Shown piece by piece: positions 45,622 to 55,007 of a stretch of 64,000 nt of DNA. The notes beneath the pieces are model-generated. The model saw only the letters and a list, made by a program, of their open reading frames with translations. It did not search any database and was not told the origin of the DNA. The translations under genes and the position numbers were made by a program. The stretch covers positions 62,001 through 126,000 of the forward strand of contig NZ_JAFBFH010000011.1 of the NCBI RefSeq assembly GCF_016909185.1, given 5' to 3'. The stretch's first letter is position 1. Each line of letters begins with the position of its first letter. The DNA comes from Siminovitchia thermophila. GTDB lineage: Bacteria > Bacillota > Bacilli > Bacillales > Bacillaceae_C.

Positions 45622-46096
45622 ACATTTGCTCCGGATTGATAGTCCCGGGTTTTTTCTGTTGGCTCTATTCTAAATGTTAGGGACACACAATTTGCACATA
45701 AAAAAACGTTCATGATCTTTCGCTCTCAACCCATGAATGAAAATGGATTCCTGCCCCCATAATGTAGATACGACAAAAAAATACATATGAACATCCCATT
45801 TTTCATGAGAAACAAGAAAGATTGGAGTTGCGTGCAAATAAATGTCACCATAAAAACCCCGGCCTGGAAGAGTTGTTTACGACCTGAACAAATAAGCCCT
45901 CTGTTTTCTTTAAAATATGAAATTGTTATAAATTTTTCCAGCAAATCTTCTTTCGCTGTATGCTGTGCAATAACGTGCTTTGAAACTCTCTCTTCTCATT
46001 TCTATTTTATAAATGACTGTAGTTATGAATATTCTTCCGCCGTAGAAGCGCTTCCGCCCACGTCTGACATTTCGATTGTGTTCATTATTCCAATTA
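45622..46096. other. Intergenic stretch, no gene recognised
   Basis: AT-rich. On the minus strand, MSDVGGSASTAEEYS (start near 46074) looks like a protein beginning but ends after 15 codons. No promoter or terminator of note. Confidence 0.4.
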
Positions 46097-46239
46097 TCCG
46101 GCATGTAAGGTGCCGTAAGACTCCCACTTCAACATCTTGAGTGAATACAAAAGGTCTAAGTGTGAGAAAACGGCACCTACATGCCCGATTGGTTCAACTA
46201 ACATTCAGTAGGAGCCCTACTGAATGAAGTTTCACTTTA
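46097..46239 (+). repeat. Double-hairpin interspersed repeat family A, copy 4
   Basis: 143 bp, from TCCGGCATGTAAGGTGCCGT to TTTCACTTTA. The first stem is intact. The second is the short form AGTAGGAG-CC-CTACT, as in copy 3. Confidence 0.9.
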
Positions 46240-46372
46240 TCCCGCATGTAAGGTGCCATATACACCACTTCAAGACCTGAGTTGAAAGTGGGAGAAAGCG
46301 GCACCTCGATTCGTTCAACTAACATTCAGTAGGAGATGGAAGAAAACGCCTACTGAATGAAGTTTCACTTTA
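46240..46372 (+). repeat. Double-hairpin interspersed repeat family A, copy 5 (head-to-tail with copy 4)
   Basis: 133 bp. The first stem is degraded (GTGCCATATACACC and GAAAGCGGCACCTC). The second is the long form with AGATGGAAGAAAACG in its loop, as in copies 1 and 2. Confidence 0.88.
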
Positions 46373-46784
46373 TATCATCTTTTCTGTCCGCGTATAACCG
46401 TCCTCTCCTTCTTCGAACTGTATCCAATGTTTAAGGCTAAATTTGAGGTGTTTTTGTGTAGTGGCTAAAAAGGAGGATGGACTAAACGGTCTACTTTTAA
46501 AAAATATGACCGAATTGTGAAATTGTGGAAAATAGGATCCAAATTTTTGGCGAAAAGGCGAAAATGTATTGATGAAAAATTTTTGAATTCATTTTTTATA
46601 TACAGTTGGAAATGATAAAACTATTGATATGAAAGGGTTTTGGGAGAGTTGGAAAAAAACGAAAAAAAATTCCTTTCAATGTAATCGGTCTCATTTTTTT
46701 TGTTTTGATATAATGTTCTTTGTATCTTTTTTTAAAGACAAATTGACATCATAGAATTTTTTTAGAAGCAAAGGAGAGGTTTTA
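46373..46784 (+). promoter_or_regulatory. Upstream region of the HAAAP permease gene
   Basis: No gene. TATAAT at 46709-46714 is a possible -10 without a clear -35. The leader of about 70 nt ends in the AAGGAGAGG ribosome site. Confidence 0.4.
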
Positions 46785-48008
46785 TTGTCTGAGTCAAATA
46801 GTAATGGGAAGTCCGCACTTGTCCGGACGAAATTGACCCTGTTGGAAGGGATTGCATTAATTGTCGGTGCCAATATTGGTGCGGGCATTTTGAGTTTAGC
46901 GTACGGTGCGAAAAATGCTGGATGGCCCGTGCTCGTTTTCTGGGTGATTGTGGCGGGTATTCTTACAACAATATCAATGCTTTATGTTGCGGAGACGACG
47001 CTTCGGACAAAGAAAAACTTGCAGCTAAGTGGTTTAGCGGAAAAATATGTCGGGAACCTGGGATCTTGGCTGATCTTTTTATCTGTAGCCGTCAACTCGC
47101 TTGGAGCATTGATTGCTTATACGGCTGGAAGCGGCCAAATAATGGCTGAAGTTTTCGGTATACCGAATGTATTGGGAAGCTTTCTCTTTTTTATTCCGGC
47201 TGTCGGTGTTATTTGGTTGGGGTTAAAAGCTGCGGGGGTTGCGGAAAAAGTAATAACCTTCGGGATGCTTGTGTTAGTTCTTATTTTAATTTTGGCATCG
47301 GTCTTTGGCCCGGGATTGAAAGCGGAATATCTTATTTATACCAATCCAAAATTTGCCATCCCTGTTTTCAGTTTGACCGTATTTGCCTTTTTGGCGCAAT
47401 ACATTGTGCCTGAGTTGTCACGCGGCTATGATAAAGAAACGATTAAAAACTTGCCGCGCGCCATTGTCATCGGTATGGCGATCACAGGTATTTTATTGAC
47501 GCTCGTGCCAATGGCGGCGCTTGGTTTGACAGGTCCTGATAAAGTAACAGAGGTTGTTACGATCGCCTGGGCGGAAATGCTGGGAGACTGGGCATTTTTT
47601 ACAGCGAACGGCTTTGCTTTAATGGCGATGATGACGTCTTTCTGGGCGTTGGGACAAAGTTATTTTACAAACATTATCGACCGTTTCAAAGTTCCATCGG
47701 AAACGAATAAGAAGTATCGTGCCATTGTATTGGCGGTTGTTGCTGTTCCACCGTTCATTTTGGCCTATAGCGGTTTTGTCGGGTTTGTAGATGCCTTGTC
47801 TATTGCAGGCGCTTTTGCCGGAATCATCATGGCCATTGTGCCAGTCATGATGTTGAATAAATCCAGGAAAATACAGGAAAAGGAACCGGAGTGGACATGC
47901 GGTAAGCTTGCGCATCCTGCTATTCAAACCTTGATCATTGCTTTATATACCGGTGCCGGTATTTATACGCTATTGGGTATTTTTAACGTTCTTCCGAAAG
48001 GCTGGTAG
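46785..48008 (+). CDS. Amino acid permease, hydroxy/aromatic amino acid (HAAAP/AAAP) type
   Basis: A 407-aa transporter with about 11 helices. The opening LTLLEGIALIVGANIGAGIL followed by SLAYGAKNAGWPV is the typical unwound first helix of the APC-fold amino acid transporters. Family members bring in tyrosine, tryptophan, serine or threonine with protons. The start is TTG 46785 behind AAGGAGAGG. It is followed nine bases later by an acetamidase/formamidase gene, so import is probably of an amide or amino acid derivative used by that enzyme (inference). Confidence 0.85.
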   Translation: MSESNSNGKSALVRTKLTLLEGIALIVGANIGAGILSLAYGAKNAGWPVLVFWVIVAGILTTISMLYVAETTLRTKKNLQLSGLAEKYVGNLGSWLIFLSVAVNSLGALIAYTAGSGQIMAEVFGIPNVLGSFLFFIPAVGVIWLGLKAAGVAEKVITFGMLVLVLILILASVFGPGLKAEYLIYTNPKFAIPVFSLTVFAFLAQYIVPELSRGYDKETIKNLPRAIVIGMAITGILLTLVPMAALGLTGPDKVTEVVTIAWAEMLGDWAFFTANGFALMAMMTSFWALGQSYFTNIIDRFKVPSETNKKYRAIVLAVVAVPPFILAYSGFVGFVDALSIAGAFAGIIMAIVPVMMLNKSRKIQEKEPEWTCGKLAHPAIQTLIIALYTGAGIYTLLGIFNVLPKGW

Positions 48009-48017
48009 GAACGGGAT

Positions 48018-48911
48018 ATGAGGTTTATAAGCAAAAATAGAACGATCACTCATTTCTCTGCAAATATGGAGCCGATTACAGACGTCCGTCTTCAGGAGAC
48101 GATCACCGTTGAAACCCATGATTGTTATGGGGGCCAAATAGACAGTGAAACTGTGCTTCGTCCGGATATTAACTTGGAAACGATGAATCAGGCGACTGGT
48201 CCAATCTACGTCAATGGCGTGGAAAAGGGGGACGTGCTTCAAATTGACATCGAGGAAATCGAGCTTGATCCCCGTGGGATAATGGTCACATCCAAAGGTT
48301 TGGGCGTTTTGGGTGACCATATTGAGGAGCCGACGACCAAAATCTTGCCGGTAAAAGAAGGGCGAATTTGTTTTAAGGAAGACTTTATTTTTCCCGTGCG
48401 GCCCATGATTGGGGTTATCGGAGTGGCTCCAGCCTCCGGAAGTGTCCATTGTGCTTCACCCGGAGATCATGGCGGTAACTTGGATACGAAAGATATTACG
48501 ATAGGAAGCAAATTGTATTTTCCGGTGTTCCAAGATGGCGCTTTATTTGCCCTGGGTGATCTTCACGCCTCCATGGGAGATGGAGAATTGGATGGAACCG
48601 GTGTTGAAATTGGCGGCAGGACGACATTAACGGTACGAGCGGTAAAAGGCGGGACACTTGAAGCGCCTGTCGTTGAAACCGCGGATTCCTTCATGTTTTT
48701 AGCCTCGGCAAAAACGTTGGACGAAGCGATTCGCAAGGGATCGAAACACGTTGTCGGGCATTTGCAACAAGAGCTGTCGCTCGAATTCCAGGAAGCATAC
48801 AGGCTTCTGAGCATGCTCTGTGACGTGCGGATCAGCCAGATCGTAAACCCGCTCGTAACAGTGAGGATTGTGGTGCCGAAGGAATTGTTGCCGAGGTTGT
48901 TTAAAAAGTAA
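48018..48911 (+). CDS. Acetamidase/formamidase family protein
   Basis: A 297-aa FmdA/AmdA-type hydrolase. Characteristic segments are VETHDCYGGQI near the N-terminus, ATGPIYVNGVEKGDVLQIDI, GVIGVAPASGSVHCASPGDHGGNLDTKD with the metal/active-site histidines, and LGDLHASMGDGELDGTGVEI. The family releases ammonia from small carboxamides. The gene starts at ATG 48018, nine bases after the permease, and ends in a terminator. Confidence 0.92.
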   Translation: MRFISKNRTITHFSANMEPITDVRLQETITVETHDCYGGQIDSETVLRPDINLETMNQATGPIYVNGVEKGDVLQIDIEEIELDPRGIMVTSKGLGVLGDHIEEPTTKILPVKEGRICFKEDFIFPVRPMIGVIGVAPASGSVHCASPGDHGGNLDTKDITIGSKLYFPVFQDGALFALGDLHASMGDGELDGTGVEIGGRTTLTVRAVKGGTLEAPVVETADSFMFLASAKTLDEAIRKGSKHVVGHLQQELSLEFQEAYRLLSMLCDVRISQIVNPLVTVRIVVPKELLPRLFKK

Positions 48912-48923
48912 TTGGAACATATG

Positions 48924-48955
48924 AGCTTGTCCTTACAGGGGGCAGGCTTTTTTTT
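48924..48955 (+). terminator. Rho-independent terminator
   Basis: AGCTTGTCC pairs with GGGGCAGGCT (including G-T pairs), followed by eight T. Confidence 0.8.
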
Positions 48956-49052
48956 GCTGAATATTCAAGGCTTCCATATGAGCAAAACATACTGGATTAA
49001 TGAAGGTTGAAGTATGCACACAAATAGCCAATAATGGATATAAAAACTTGTC

Positions 49053-49498
49053 AATCCCTTTGTACGTGTGGTGGCCGTCTCTTGGTTCCCAAAATCCAAC
49101 TGCGGTTGGATGGTTTACCAGTTATTTTTGTTAATCGTCTTTTTCCTTATTAATTATTGGAGTGTGGCATATATCGCTATATGGAAAGGAAAGAAAAAGC
49201 CGGGTTCTCTCTTGAGGATACAAATGCCTGCCGCATGATGGCTCGTTTTTTATAATGTCATCATGATCATACTGAGTTGGGCCGGTACTTTTGGCGGCAA
49301 TGGCTGGATTGCGGCTCCATGGGATCAAATTATTGTAGCTTTGATATCTCTTGTCACTTATTATTGGGGAGCGAAAAGCGCGATACCCCCCCTTTGTATT
49401 TGACGAGAGTGATGTTTCCGCCAGATCTGATCTGGCGGCGGGAAATCGGATATCTTCAGGCAGGATTAAGGATGATAGGAATGATGGGAAGGTGACAC
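49053..49498 (+). pseudogene. APC-family amino acid permease, C-terminal remnant
   Basis: One frame from 49053 reads NPFVRVVAVSWFP, YQLFLLIVFFLINYWSVAYI and AIWKGKKKPGSLLRIQMPAA, then a TGA (49227 region), then SWAGTFGGNGWIAAPWDQII and VALISLVTYYWGAKS. In the run of seven C at 49386 the frame shifts, and the tail PPLYLTRVMFPPDL continues to a stop at 49495. The N-terminal two thirds are missing. It lies just before the deacylase gene, so an ancestral deacylase-permease pair is likely. Confidence 0.65.
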
Positions 49499-49503
49499 CA
49501 ACT

Positions 49504-51114
49504 ATGTATGATGTGATTATCCGCAATGGGATGGTATGTGATGGGACCGGAAATCCTTGGACAAAACTGGATGTGGGCATCCGTTCAGGAAAAATCGTCA
49601 GATTGGCTAAACTCGTCTTTGAACAAGCGGAAATAGAAGTTGATGTTTCAGGCTGCATCGTTTCTCCCGGCTTTATCGATCCGCACGTGCATTCCGATTT
49701 GTTATGCACCAATCCGGAGATCCATAAAATAAGGGTGCTTCAAGGAATCACAACGGAATTATTTGGGCAAGACGGCATATCTGTTGCTCCTGTATCGAAA
49801 CATACAAAGCAGGAATGGCAGAAACAGTTAAAAGGTCTAAACGGAGATATCGGGGACTGGCCGTGGGAAACGATCGAAGAGTATCTGTCCTTTTTGGAGA
49901 CGGCCGATATGATTGGCAACGCGGCTTATTTAATTCCGCACGGCAATATTCGGACGCTTGTGATGGGATTTGAAGGTCGCCAGGCAACAAAAGAAGAGTG
50001 CCGGGAAATGCGTGAGTGGGTGGAAGCGGGAATGCGTCAGGGCGCTTTTGGAATATCTTCGGGAATCCAATATCCTCCTTGTGCCTATGCAAACTTGGAG
50101 GAACTGGTTGAAATATGCAAGGGAGCCGCAAAGTATGATGGCTGCTTTGTTGTTCATATTCGAAATGAAAGCAATTTGTCTTTAGAAGCGCTTGATGAAG
50201 TGATAGAGGCTGCGAGAATATCGGGTATTCGCTTGCATATTTCCCACTTTAAAGTTTGCGGGAAAATCAATAGAGATAAGCTCGAAAAGGCTTTGCGCAA
50301 ATTAGAAGAAGCACGGCAGGAAGGAATCGAAGTGACGTTTGACCAATATCCATATACGGCTGCTTCCACGATGCTTCAGGCTATTTTACCTCCTTGGGCG
50401 CAAGCGGACGGTACAAAGGCCATCTTAAACAGGTTAAGGGAACCGCATCTACGTGAAAAAATCAAGGAAGAAATGCTCCATAACGGAGAGTACGATAATC
50501 CGGTCAGAAATAATGGATGGGATCATATTGTCATCGCCTCTGTCGTTTTGGATGAAAACAAGAAATTTGAGGGCAAGAGCTTACAAGAAATAGGAGAGAT
50601 ACAGCAGAAGGACCCAGCAGACGCCGCAATGGATTTGCTGATCTCAGAGGAAGCTGCGGCTACGATGATCATTCACTGGGGCGTTGAAGAAGACGTAACG
50701 AAAGTGATGAAAAATCCGTTGCAGATGGTCGGATCAGACGGTGTGTTCGGCGGAAAGCCGCATCCGAGACTATATGGGTCATTTGCACGCGTATTGGGCA
50801 AGTATGGCCGGGAAGAAAAAATCTTCTCCATTCCGGAAGCTATTCGGAAGATGACCAGTGCGCCTGCCCAATTACTGCGCTTAAAAGATAGAGGAATGAT
50901 TCGAGAAGGGTACTGGGGTGATCTCGTTGTTTTTGATCCGGCCACAGTGATGGATTGTGCCACATTTGAAAATCCACATCAGTTGCCATCAGGCATTCGT
51001 CACGTTTTCGTCAATGGAAAATGGACTGTATCAGATGGAAAATACATGGGAGAAACAGCAGGACGAATCATTCGAAGAGATCATCTGATACCATCAACAC
51101 ATAACCATCATTAG
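49504..51114 (+). CDS. N-acyl-D-amino-acid deacylase (D-aminoacylase family)
   Basis: A 536-aa amidohydrolase. The metal-binding start GFIDPHVHSDLLCTNPEIHK is followed by GITTELFGQDGISVAP, GAFGISSGIQYPPCAYANLEE, HIRNESN and ISHFKVCGK, then FDQYPYTAASTMLQAILPPW and VGSDGVFGGKPHPRLYGSF. This is the D-aminoacylase/dihydroorotase-like pattern. It frees D-amino acids from their N-acyl forms. ATG 49504 is chosen over an in-frame start at 49351, because similarity starts at MYDVIIRNGMVCDGTG and AAGGTG lies nine bases upstream. It is followed 11 bp later by a beta-lactamase-like hydrolase. Confidence 0.92.
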   Translation: MYDVIIRNGMVCDGTGNPWTKLDVGIRSGKIVRLAKLVFEQAEIEVDVSGCIVSPGFIDPHVHSDLLCTNPEIHKIRVLQGITTELFGQDGISVAPVSKHTKQEWQKQLKGLNGDIGDWPWETIEEYLSFLETADMIGNAAYLIPHGNIRTLVMGFEGRQATKEECREMREWVEAGMRQGAFGISSGIQYPPCAYANLEELVEICKGAAKYDGCFVVHIRNESNLSLEALDEVIEAARISGIRLHISHFKVCGKINRDKLEKALRKLEEARQEGIEVTFDQYPYTAASTMLQAILPPWAQADGTKAILNRLREPHLREKIKEEMLHNGEYDNPVRNNGWDHIVIASVVLDENKKFEGKSLQEIGEIQQKDPADAAMDLLISEEAAATMIIHWGVEEDVTKVMKNPLQMVGSDGVFGGKPHPRLYGSFARVLGKYGREEKIFSIPEAIRKMTSAPAQLLRLKDRGMIREGYWGDLVVFDPATVMDCATFENPHQLPSGIRHVFVNGKWTVSDGKYMGETAGRIIRRDHLIPSTHNHH

Positions 51115-51125
51115 GAGACTGGTAA

Positions 51126-51932
51126 ATGAAAACTGTGGAAATACGAGTTAAAAAACTCATGGAGCAAGCGGGCGGAGATTGGGGGATCATGATAGAAGAT
51201 ATACAGAACGATATCAGTTGGGGATATGAGGCACATACACCATTCCCTGCTGAAAGTATTATTAAGATTCCGATAATGGCAGCCGTTTTTTCCGCCGCGG
51301 AAAATCGGCAACTGCGATTAAGCGACTGTGTAAGCATGAATCAAGGGGATCAGGTCGGTGGTGCGGGTGCTTTGCAATACGTAACACCCGGCATTGAGTT
51401 ATCCATATATGATTTATTGGTTCTTATGATCGTTCAAAGCGATAACACAGCTACAAACATGCTCATTGATCTGGTCGGAATGGAAGCGATACAGCAAACT
51501 TTATTGGAAGCGGGGATGAAAAACAGCCACTTTCAACGGAAGCTGATGGTCTATCCAGCACGTGAGCATTTGCAAAATATCGTTACGGCGGCTGATGTGT
51601 CTTTCATGTTGAGAAAAATGGCCGCGGGTCAACTTGTATCCCGGCATGCATGTGAACAAATGATTCAAATCATGAAATGGCAGCAATATAGAAATGGTCT
51701 TCCATCACAGCTTCCAAGTCCATCCGGGAAAATCGCCGGAGATATTCCGAAGTGGGAACTGGCTCATAAGACCGGATGGGATCTGAACCGCCAACATGAT
51801 GCCGGTATTTTATATACGGGACAACGGACAATGATTATATCCGTTTTATCAGAAAATGTTTCTTCAAAAACCGCATTGGATGTGTTGGGAGAGATCGGAA
51901 AAGCCGTATATGATTATGCGTTAAACAATTAG
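51126..51932 (+). CDS. Class A beta-lactamase-like serine hydrolase
   Basis: A 268-aa protein with the penicilloyl-serine fold: Ser44-x-x-Lys47 (AESIIKIPIM), Ser105-Asp106-Asn107 (VQSDNTATNML) and Lys215-Thr-Gly (AHKTGWD). A possible omega-loop glutamate is Glu147 (PAREHLQN), but the loop looks shorter than in true class A enzymes. No signal peptide is visible, so it should be cytoplasmic. Absence of export and the D-aminoacylase 11 bp upstream suggest a D-peptidase, amidase or esterase, not antibiotic resistance (inference). Confidence 0.82.
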   Translation: MKTVEIRVKKLMEQAGGDWGIMIEDIQNDISWGYEAHTPFPAESIIKIPIMAAVFSAAENRQLRLSDCVSMNQGDQVGGAGALQYVTPGIELSIYDLLVLMIVQSDNTATNMLIDLVGMEAIQQTLLEAGMKNSHFQRKLMVYPAREHLQNIVTAADVSFMLRKMAAGQLVSRHACEQMIQIMKWQQYRNGLPSQLPSPSGKIAGDIPKWELAHKTGWDLNRQHDAGILYTGQRTMIISVLSENVSSKTALDVLGEIGKAVYDYALNN

Positions 51933-52321
51933 AAGATGGGAACCTTACATTTGCGGCTGATCGTGATACGTTAGTTAATGAGTTAGGAGTGTCAGAGGAA
52001 GATGCTCATCTAATGTGACTGGCGGTTGATGAATTACAACCTGAACAAACTTCAAAAGTTCAACCTTATGGATTTGTTGGTATATCCATTAACTTAGGTC
52101 CTAAAGTTTGTAAGATGATTGGATGGGCTGCCGGTGCTTTTGCGGCAGGGTGGTATGCTAAAAAGTTTGCTGTTAATCCCATTACTGCTGGTGTACCAGG
52201 TCTTATTACTGCTGGTACAGCAGCTGCTGTAAAACGTGCAGTTGAAAAAAATATAAGAAAAGTTTGGCTAGGCAGGAATATTCCTGGATTGAGTTTGACT
52301 TATAATGTGAATATTCCATGA
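51926..52321 (+). pseudogene. Bacteriocin-like hydrophobic protein, interrupted
   Basis: A single frame reads QLEDGNLTFAADRDTLVNEL and GVSEEDAHLM, then TGA (52016-52018), then LAVDELQPEQTSKVQPYGFV. From 52115 it continues as MIGWAAGAFAAGWYAKKF and TAGVPGLITAGTAAAVKRAV to NVNIP. The Gly/Ala-rich hydrophobic end after an acidic leader recalls bacteriocin precursors, but this is resemblance only. It overlaps the end of the hydrolase gene, so its own N-terminus has been lost. Confidence 0.5.
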
Positions 52322-52345
52322 TTATTTCCAAAGCATAAGAACACT

Positions 52346-52380
52346 AAGGTGAGTAATGCAGGTGCACACTCACCTTTTTA
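52346..52380 (+). terminator. Rho-independent terminator
   Basis: AAGGTGAGT pairs with ACTCACCTT, followed by TTTTA. Confidence 0.8.
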
Positions 52381-52584
52381 ATGTTTTTAAGATTCGATAC
52401 TATAGACTTGCCATCAAAAATGTCATTTAGTAATAAAGGATATGACTCTATTGAATGGGGACTCTGCATGTATCATTTTCTGCAAAGGAAAGTCCAGCAT
52501 GCGAATACTGTGTAAGTGATTGCCAGATGTACAAAAGACAATTGGCATGAACGAGACTGTTTTTTCTGGAATATGGCTCGGTAC

Positions 52585-52776
52585 TCATTGTTTACGAAGA
52601 TTTTCATGAGCATCATCGCTTATTGCCTTTATTCCCTGGTATTCTTGCAGCAGGGCATATAGAAACATGTTGTAAAAAAAGCTTCTCCCAAAAGGGATTT
52701 CGTATACCAAGTGGCGTAAATAGTGTATGCTTTCCGTAGAGCTATCCTTTTGTAACGGATTTGTACAAGGTATCAC
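52585..52776 (-). pseudogene. Possible gene fragment, unknown
   Basis: A 63-residue minus-strand frame contains STESIHYLRHLVYEIPFGRS and ALLQEYQGIKAISDDAHENL, which has a protein-like composition. It has a stop immediately upstream and no ribosome site. Family not recognised; it may be the tail of a lost gene. Confidence 0.3.
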
Positions 52777-52863
52777 TTATCCGTCTATTATAAGGCGTTT
52801 TTTCTTTTTTAGGTGTTTCTACATTTTTGAACAAACTGCTAGTAAATAAAGGGGGCATTTAAC

Positions 52864-53229
52864 GTGTATTTATTTTTATTCACCATCATTTATTGCTTGG
52901 TGACACGACTTATAGATCTGTCTTTTGGACCTGCTTTAGGAATTTATTTGTTAGCTTTTGGCTTTATGAAAGGTTGGTGCAGTGGGAAGCTTCATGACTT
53001 TTTGAATTTAGAATCGTTAAGAAGTTTATATAAGAAAAATGGATTAAAAGATTCTTTAACAGAGCTCTCATCTTTGATTTTGGTATATGCTAATTCTTAT
53101 TTCATAGATTATGAGCCTTTTTCTATTTTCGAATTTATTTATTTGTTTGTTGGTTTTATAATTTTATATCGCTTTCTGTTTTGGGGGATAACAAGAACGC
53201 TTAGAGAAAAAGTTCATTTTAGAGTTTAA
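52864..53229 (+). CDS. Small membrane protein, unknown function
   Basis: 121 aa with two or three hydrophobic helices (LFLFTIIYCLVTRLI, ALGIYLLAFGFM and IFEFIYLFVGFIILYRFLFW) and a basic end. The start is GTG 52864 after AAAGGGGG. It lies after a decayed bacteriocin-like gene, so an immunity role is conceivable but unsupported. No family recognised. Confidence 0.6.
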   Translation: MYLFLFTIIYCLVTRLIDLSFGPALGIYLLAFGFMKGWCSGKLHDFLNLESLRSLYKKNGLKDSLTELSSLILVYANSYFIDYEPFSIFEFIYLFVGFIILYRFLFWGITRTLREKVHFRV

Positions 53230-53255
53230 TTTTTGCGTCCGCCAAAGCCCCGCCA

Positions 53256-53334
53256 ATCGCTCCCTATATGAGTGCGTGGATTGAAATAATCCCCATACCA
53301 AACTTGACCCCACTTATGCTTTGTCGCTCCCTAT
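53256..53334 (+). CRISPR. Type I-C-like CRISPR remnant, one full repeat, one spacer, one partial repeat
   Basis: A full 32-bp repeat at 53256-53287 (ATCGCTCCCTATATGAGTGC then GTGGATTGAAAT) is followed by a 35-bp spacer and then GTCGCTCCCTAT (53323-53334), after which the sequence diverges. The 3' part is the same as in the remnant at 9445. No cas genes nearby. Confidence 0.75.
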
Positions 53335-53526
53335 GCCGCGACTGTCAGAATCTTTTCAACTGGAGGAGAGGACTCGATTTGAGTGACGGGGTCCGCATTT
53401 GTCGCTTTAGAAAAAACTCTTTTACAGTGCTCCTTTCTTTTGTATTTGATTTGCTAAGATTCAATGATACGAAGTTTGGAACTTTCTTCTGTATGAACGG
53501 CCTTACATAAAAAAGTGAGGGGAAGT

Positions 53527-54923
53527 ATGATCATGAAGAATGGGAGAGATACTTCATTTGCTTATGCATTAGCTCATATCTTTATCATTGCAATAGTATT
53601 GATTGTGGGATTGGCCTAGTTTAAATTTTCTGTCGTCAGCGTGTTTGTTATCGCCCTATTTTTCATTGTTTTATTAGCGAGATTTAACGGATTCACATTA
53701 GTCGAAATTCAAGATTATCTCATACAGGGAACGAAAAACTCTGTTTTCATTATTTTGATTCTTATGAGTGTTGGGATGATTATAGGGACTTGGGTTGTAT
53801 CGGGCATTGTACCGGCAATTATCTATTATGGCTTGCATATATTAAGTCCCTCTTATTTTTTCATTACAGGTTTTATCATTTGCTGCATCGTTATGTATTT
53901 TACCGGGAGTTCTTATGCAACGATTGGAACGTTGGGAATTGCTTTTATAGGGATTGGTATTGGAATGGGAATACCAGCACCGATGATTGCCGGGATGGTC
54001 ATTTCAGGTGCGATCTTCGGGAACAAAATGACGCCTTTTTCAGATACGACAAACTTGGCCTCGGGAGTAGCGGGAGTCAATATTTTTAAACATATTCATT
54101 CCATGTTATATACAACTCTGCCCGCAGTATTCATCTCTTGTATTTTATATTGGCTTTTGGGGTTAAGGTACGGGAGTGATGACAATTCGGGAAAAACGGA
54201 ACTCATGACGGAAACATTAATGGAGCACTTTACGATTCATCCAGTGTTGTTATTGGTTCCGCTGTTCACAATCTTTCTCATCATAAAAAAACTTCCCCTG
54301 TCATTGCCTTAAATATGGGTTCATTAGCGGCGGTTTTGAAGGCCTTTATTTTTCAGCCGTCTTTTGGGGCCGGCGTTATATTAAACTCTTTCATGGAGGG
54401 ATTTGTATATCAAACAGGTGTGGAAGATGTCGATAAGCTTCTTCAGCGTGGTGGTATTTCAGGTATGTTTACTGTCATAACATTAGTCATCCTTGTGTTT
54501 AGCCTCAGTGAAATTTTACAGAGAACAGTTGTTATTTCTGTCATTTTAGGCAAAATGGGTTCTTTTGTAGATACGCAGGCCAAATTGATTCTTACTACCA
54601 TATTCAGTTGTTTTTTAACCAATATGCTATCAGCCAGCCAATATGTCGCCATCATGATACCAGGTGAAATGTTCCGTTCGGCTTATGAAGGATTAAACAT
54701 TTCAAAACGGGTTCTCTCAAGAACTTTAGAAGATGCCGGAACCATTACTACATTTGTCATTCCATGGTCGTCTGGGGCCATTTTTGCTTCCGGGGTTTTG
54801 GGTGTTTCGACATTAGCTTATTTGCCATATGCATTTTTTGCCTTATTGTCTCCGCTGATTGCGGCTATTTATGCCCTCACCGGGTTTGCCATATTTAAGG
54901 AAGATGAGGAGGATGAGGAATAG
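53527..54923 (+). pseudogene. nhaC: NhaC-type Na+/H+ antiporter, broken by a stop and a frameshift
   Basis: The original gene (about 465 codons, the normal NhaC length) starts MIMKNGRDTSFAYALAHIFI behind GAGGGG. A TAG at 53618-53620 follows IVGLA, after which FKFSVVSVFVIALFF continues in the same frame. A one-base shift in the A-run near 54288 moves from FLIIKKLP to VIALNMGSLAAVLKAF. The family motifs GNKMTPFSDTTNLASG and LTNMLSASQYVAIMIPGEM are present. Both lesions must be bypassed to make a protein, so it is annotated as a pseudogene unless sequencing errors explain them. Confidence 0.85.
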
Positions 54924-55007
54924 TTTGAATTATTTGAATATAAATAAGTTGAAGCAAAGGTCAAATTTTTTGTAAAGGTAAAAGACAATCTTTGAAGAAA
55001 AAAATGA

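Noticed and set aside
51126-51932. Antibiotic-resistance beta-lactamase
   Set aside because: No signal peptide, a shortened omega loop and a catabolic neighbour argue against a secreted resistance enzyme.
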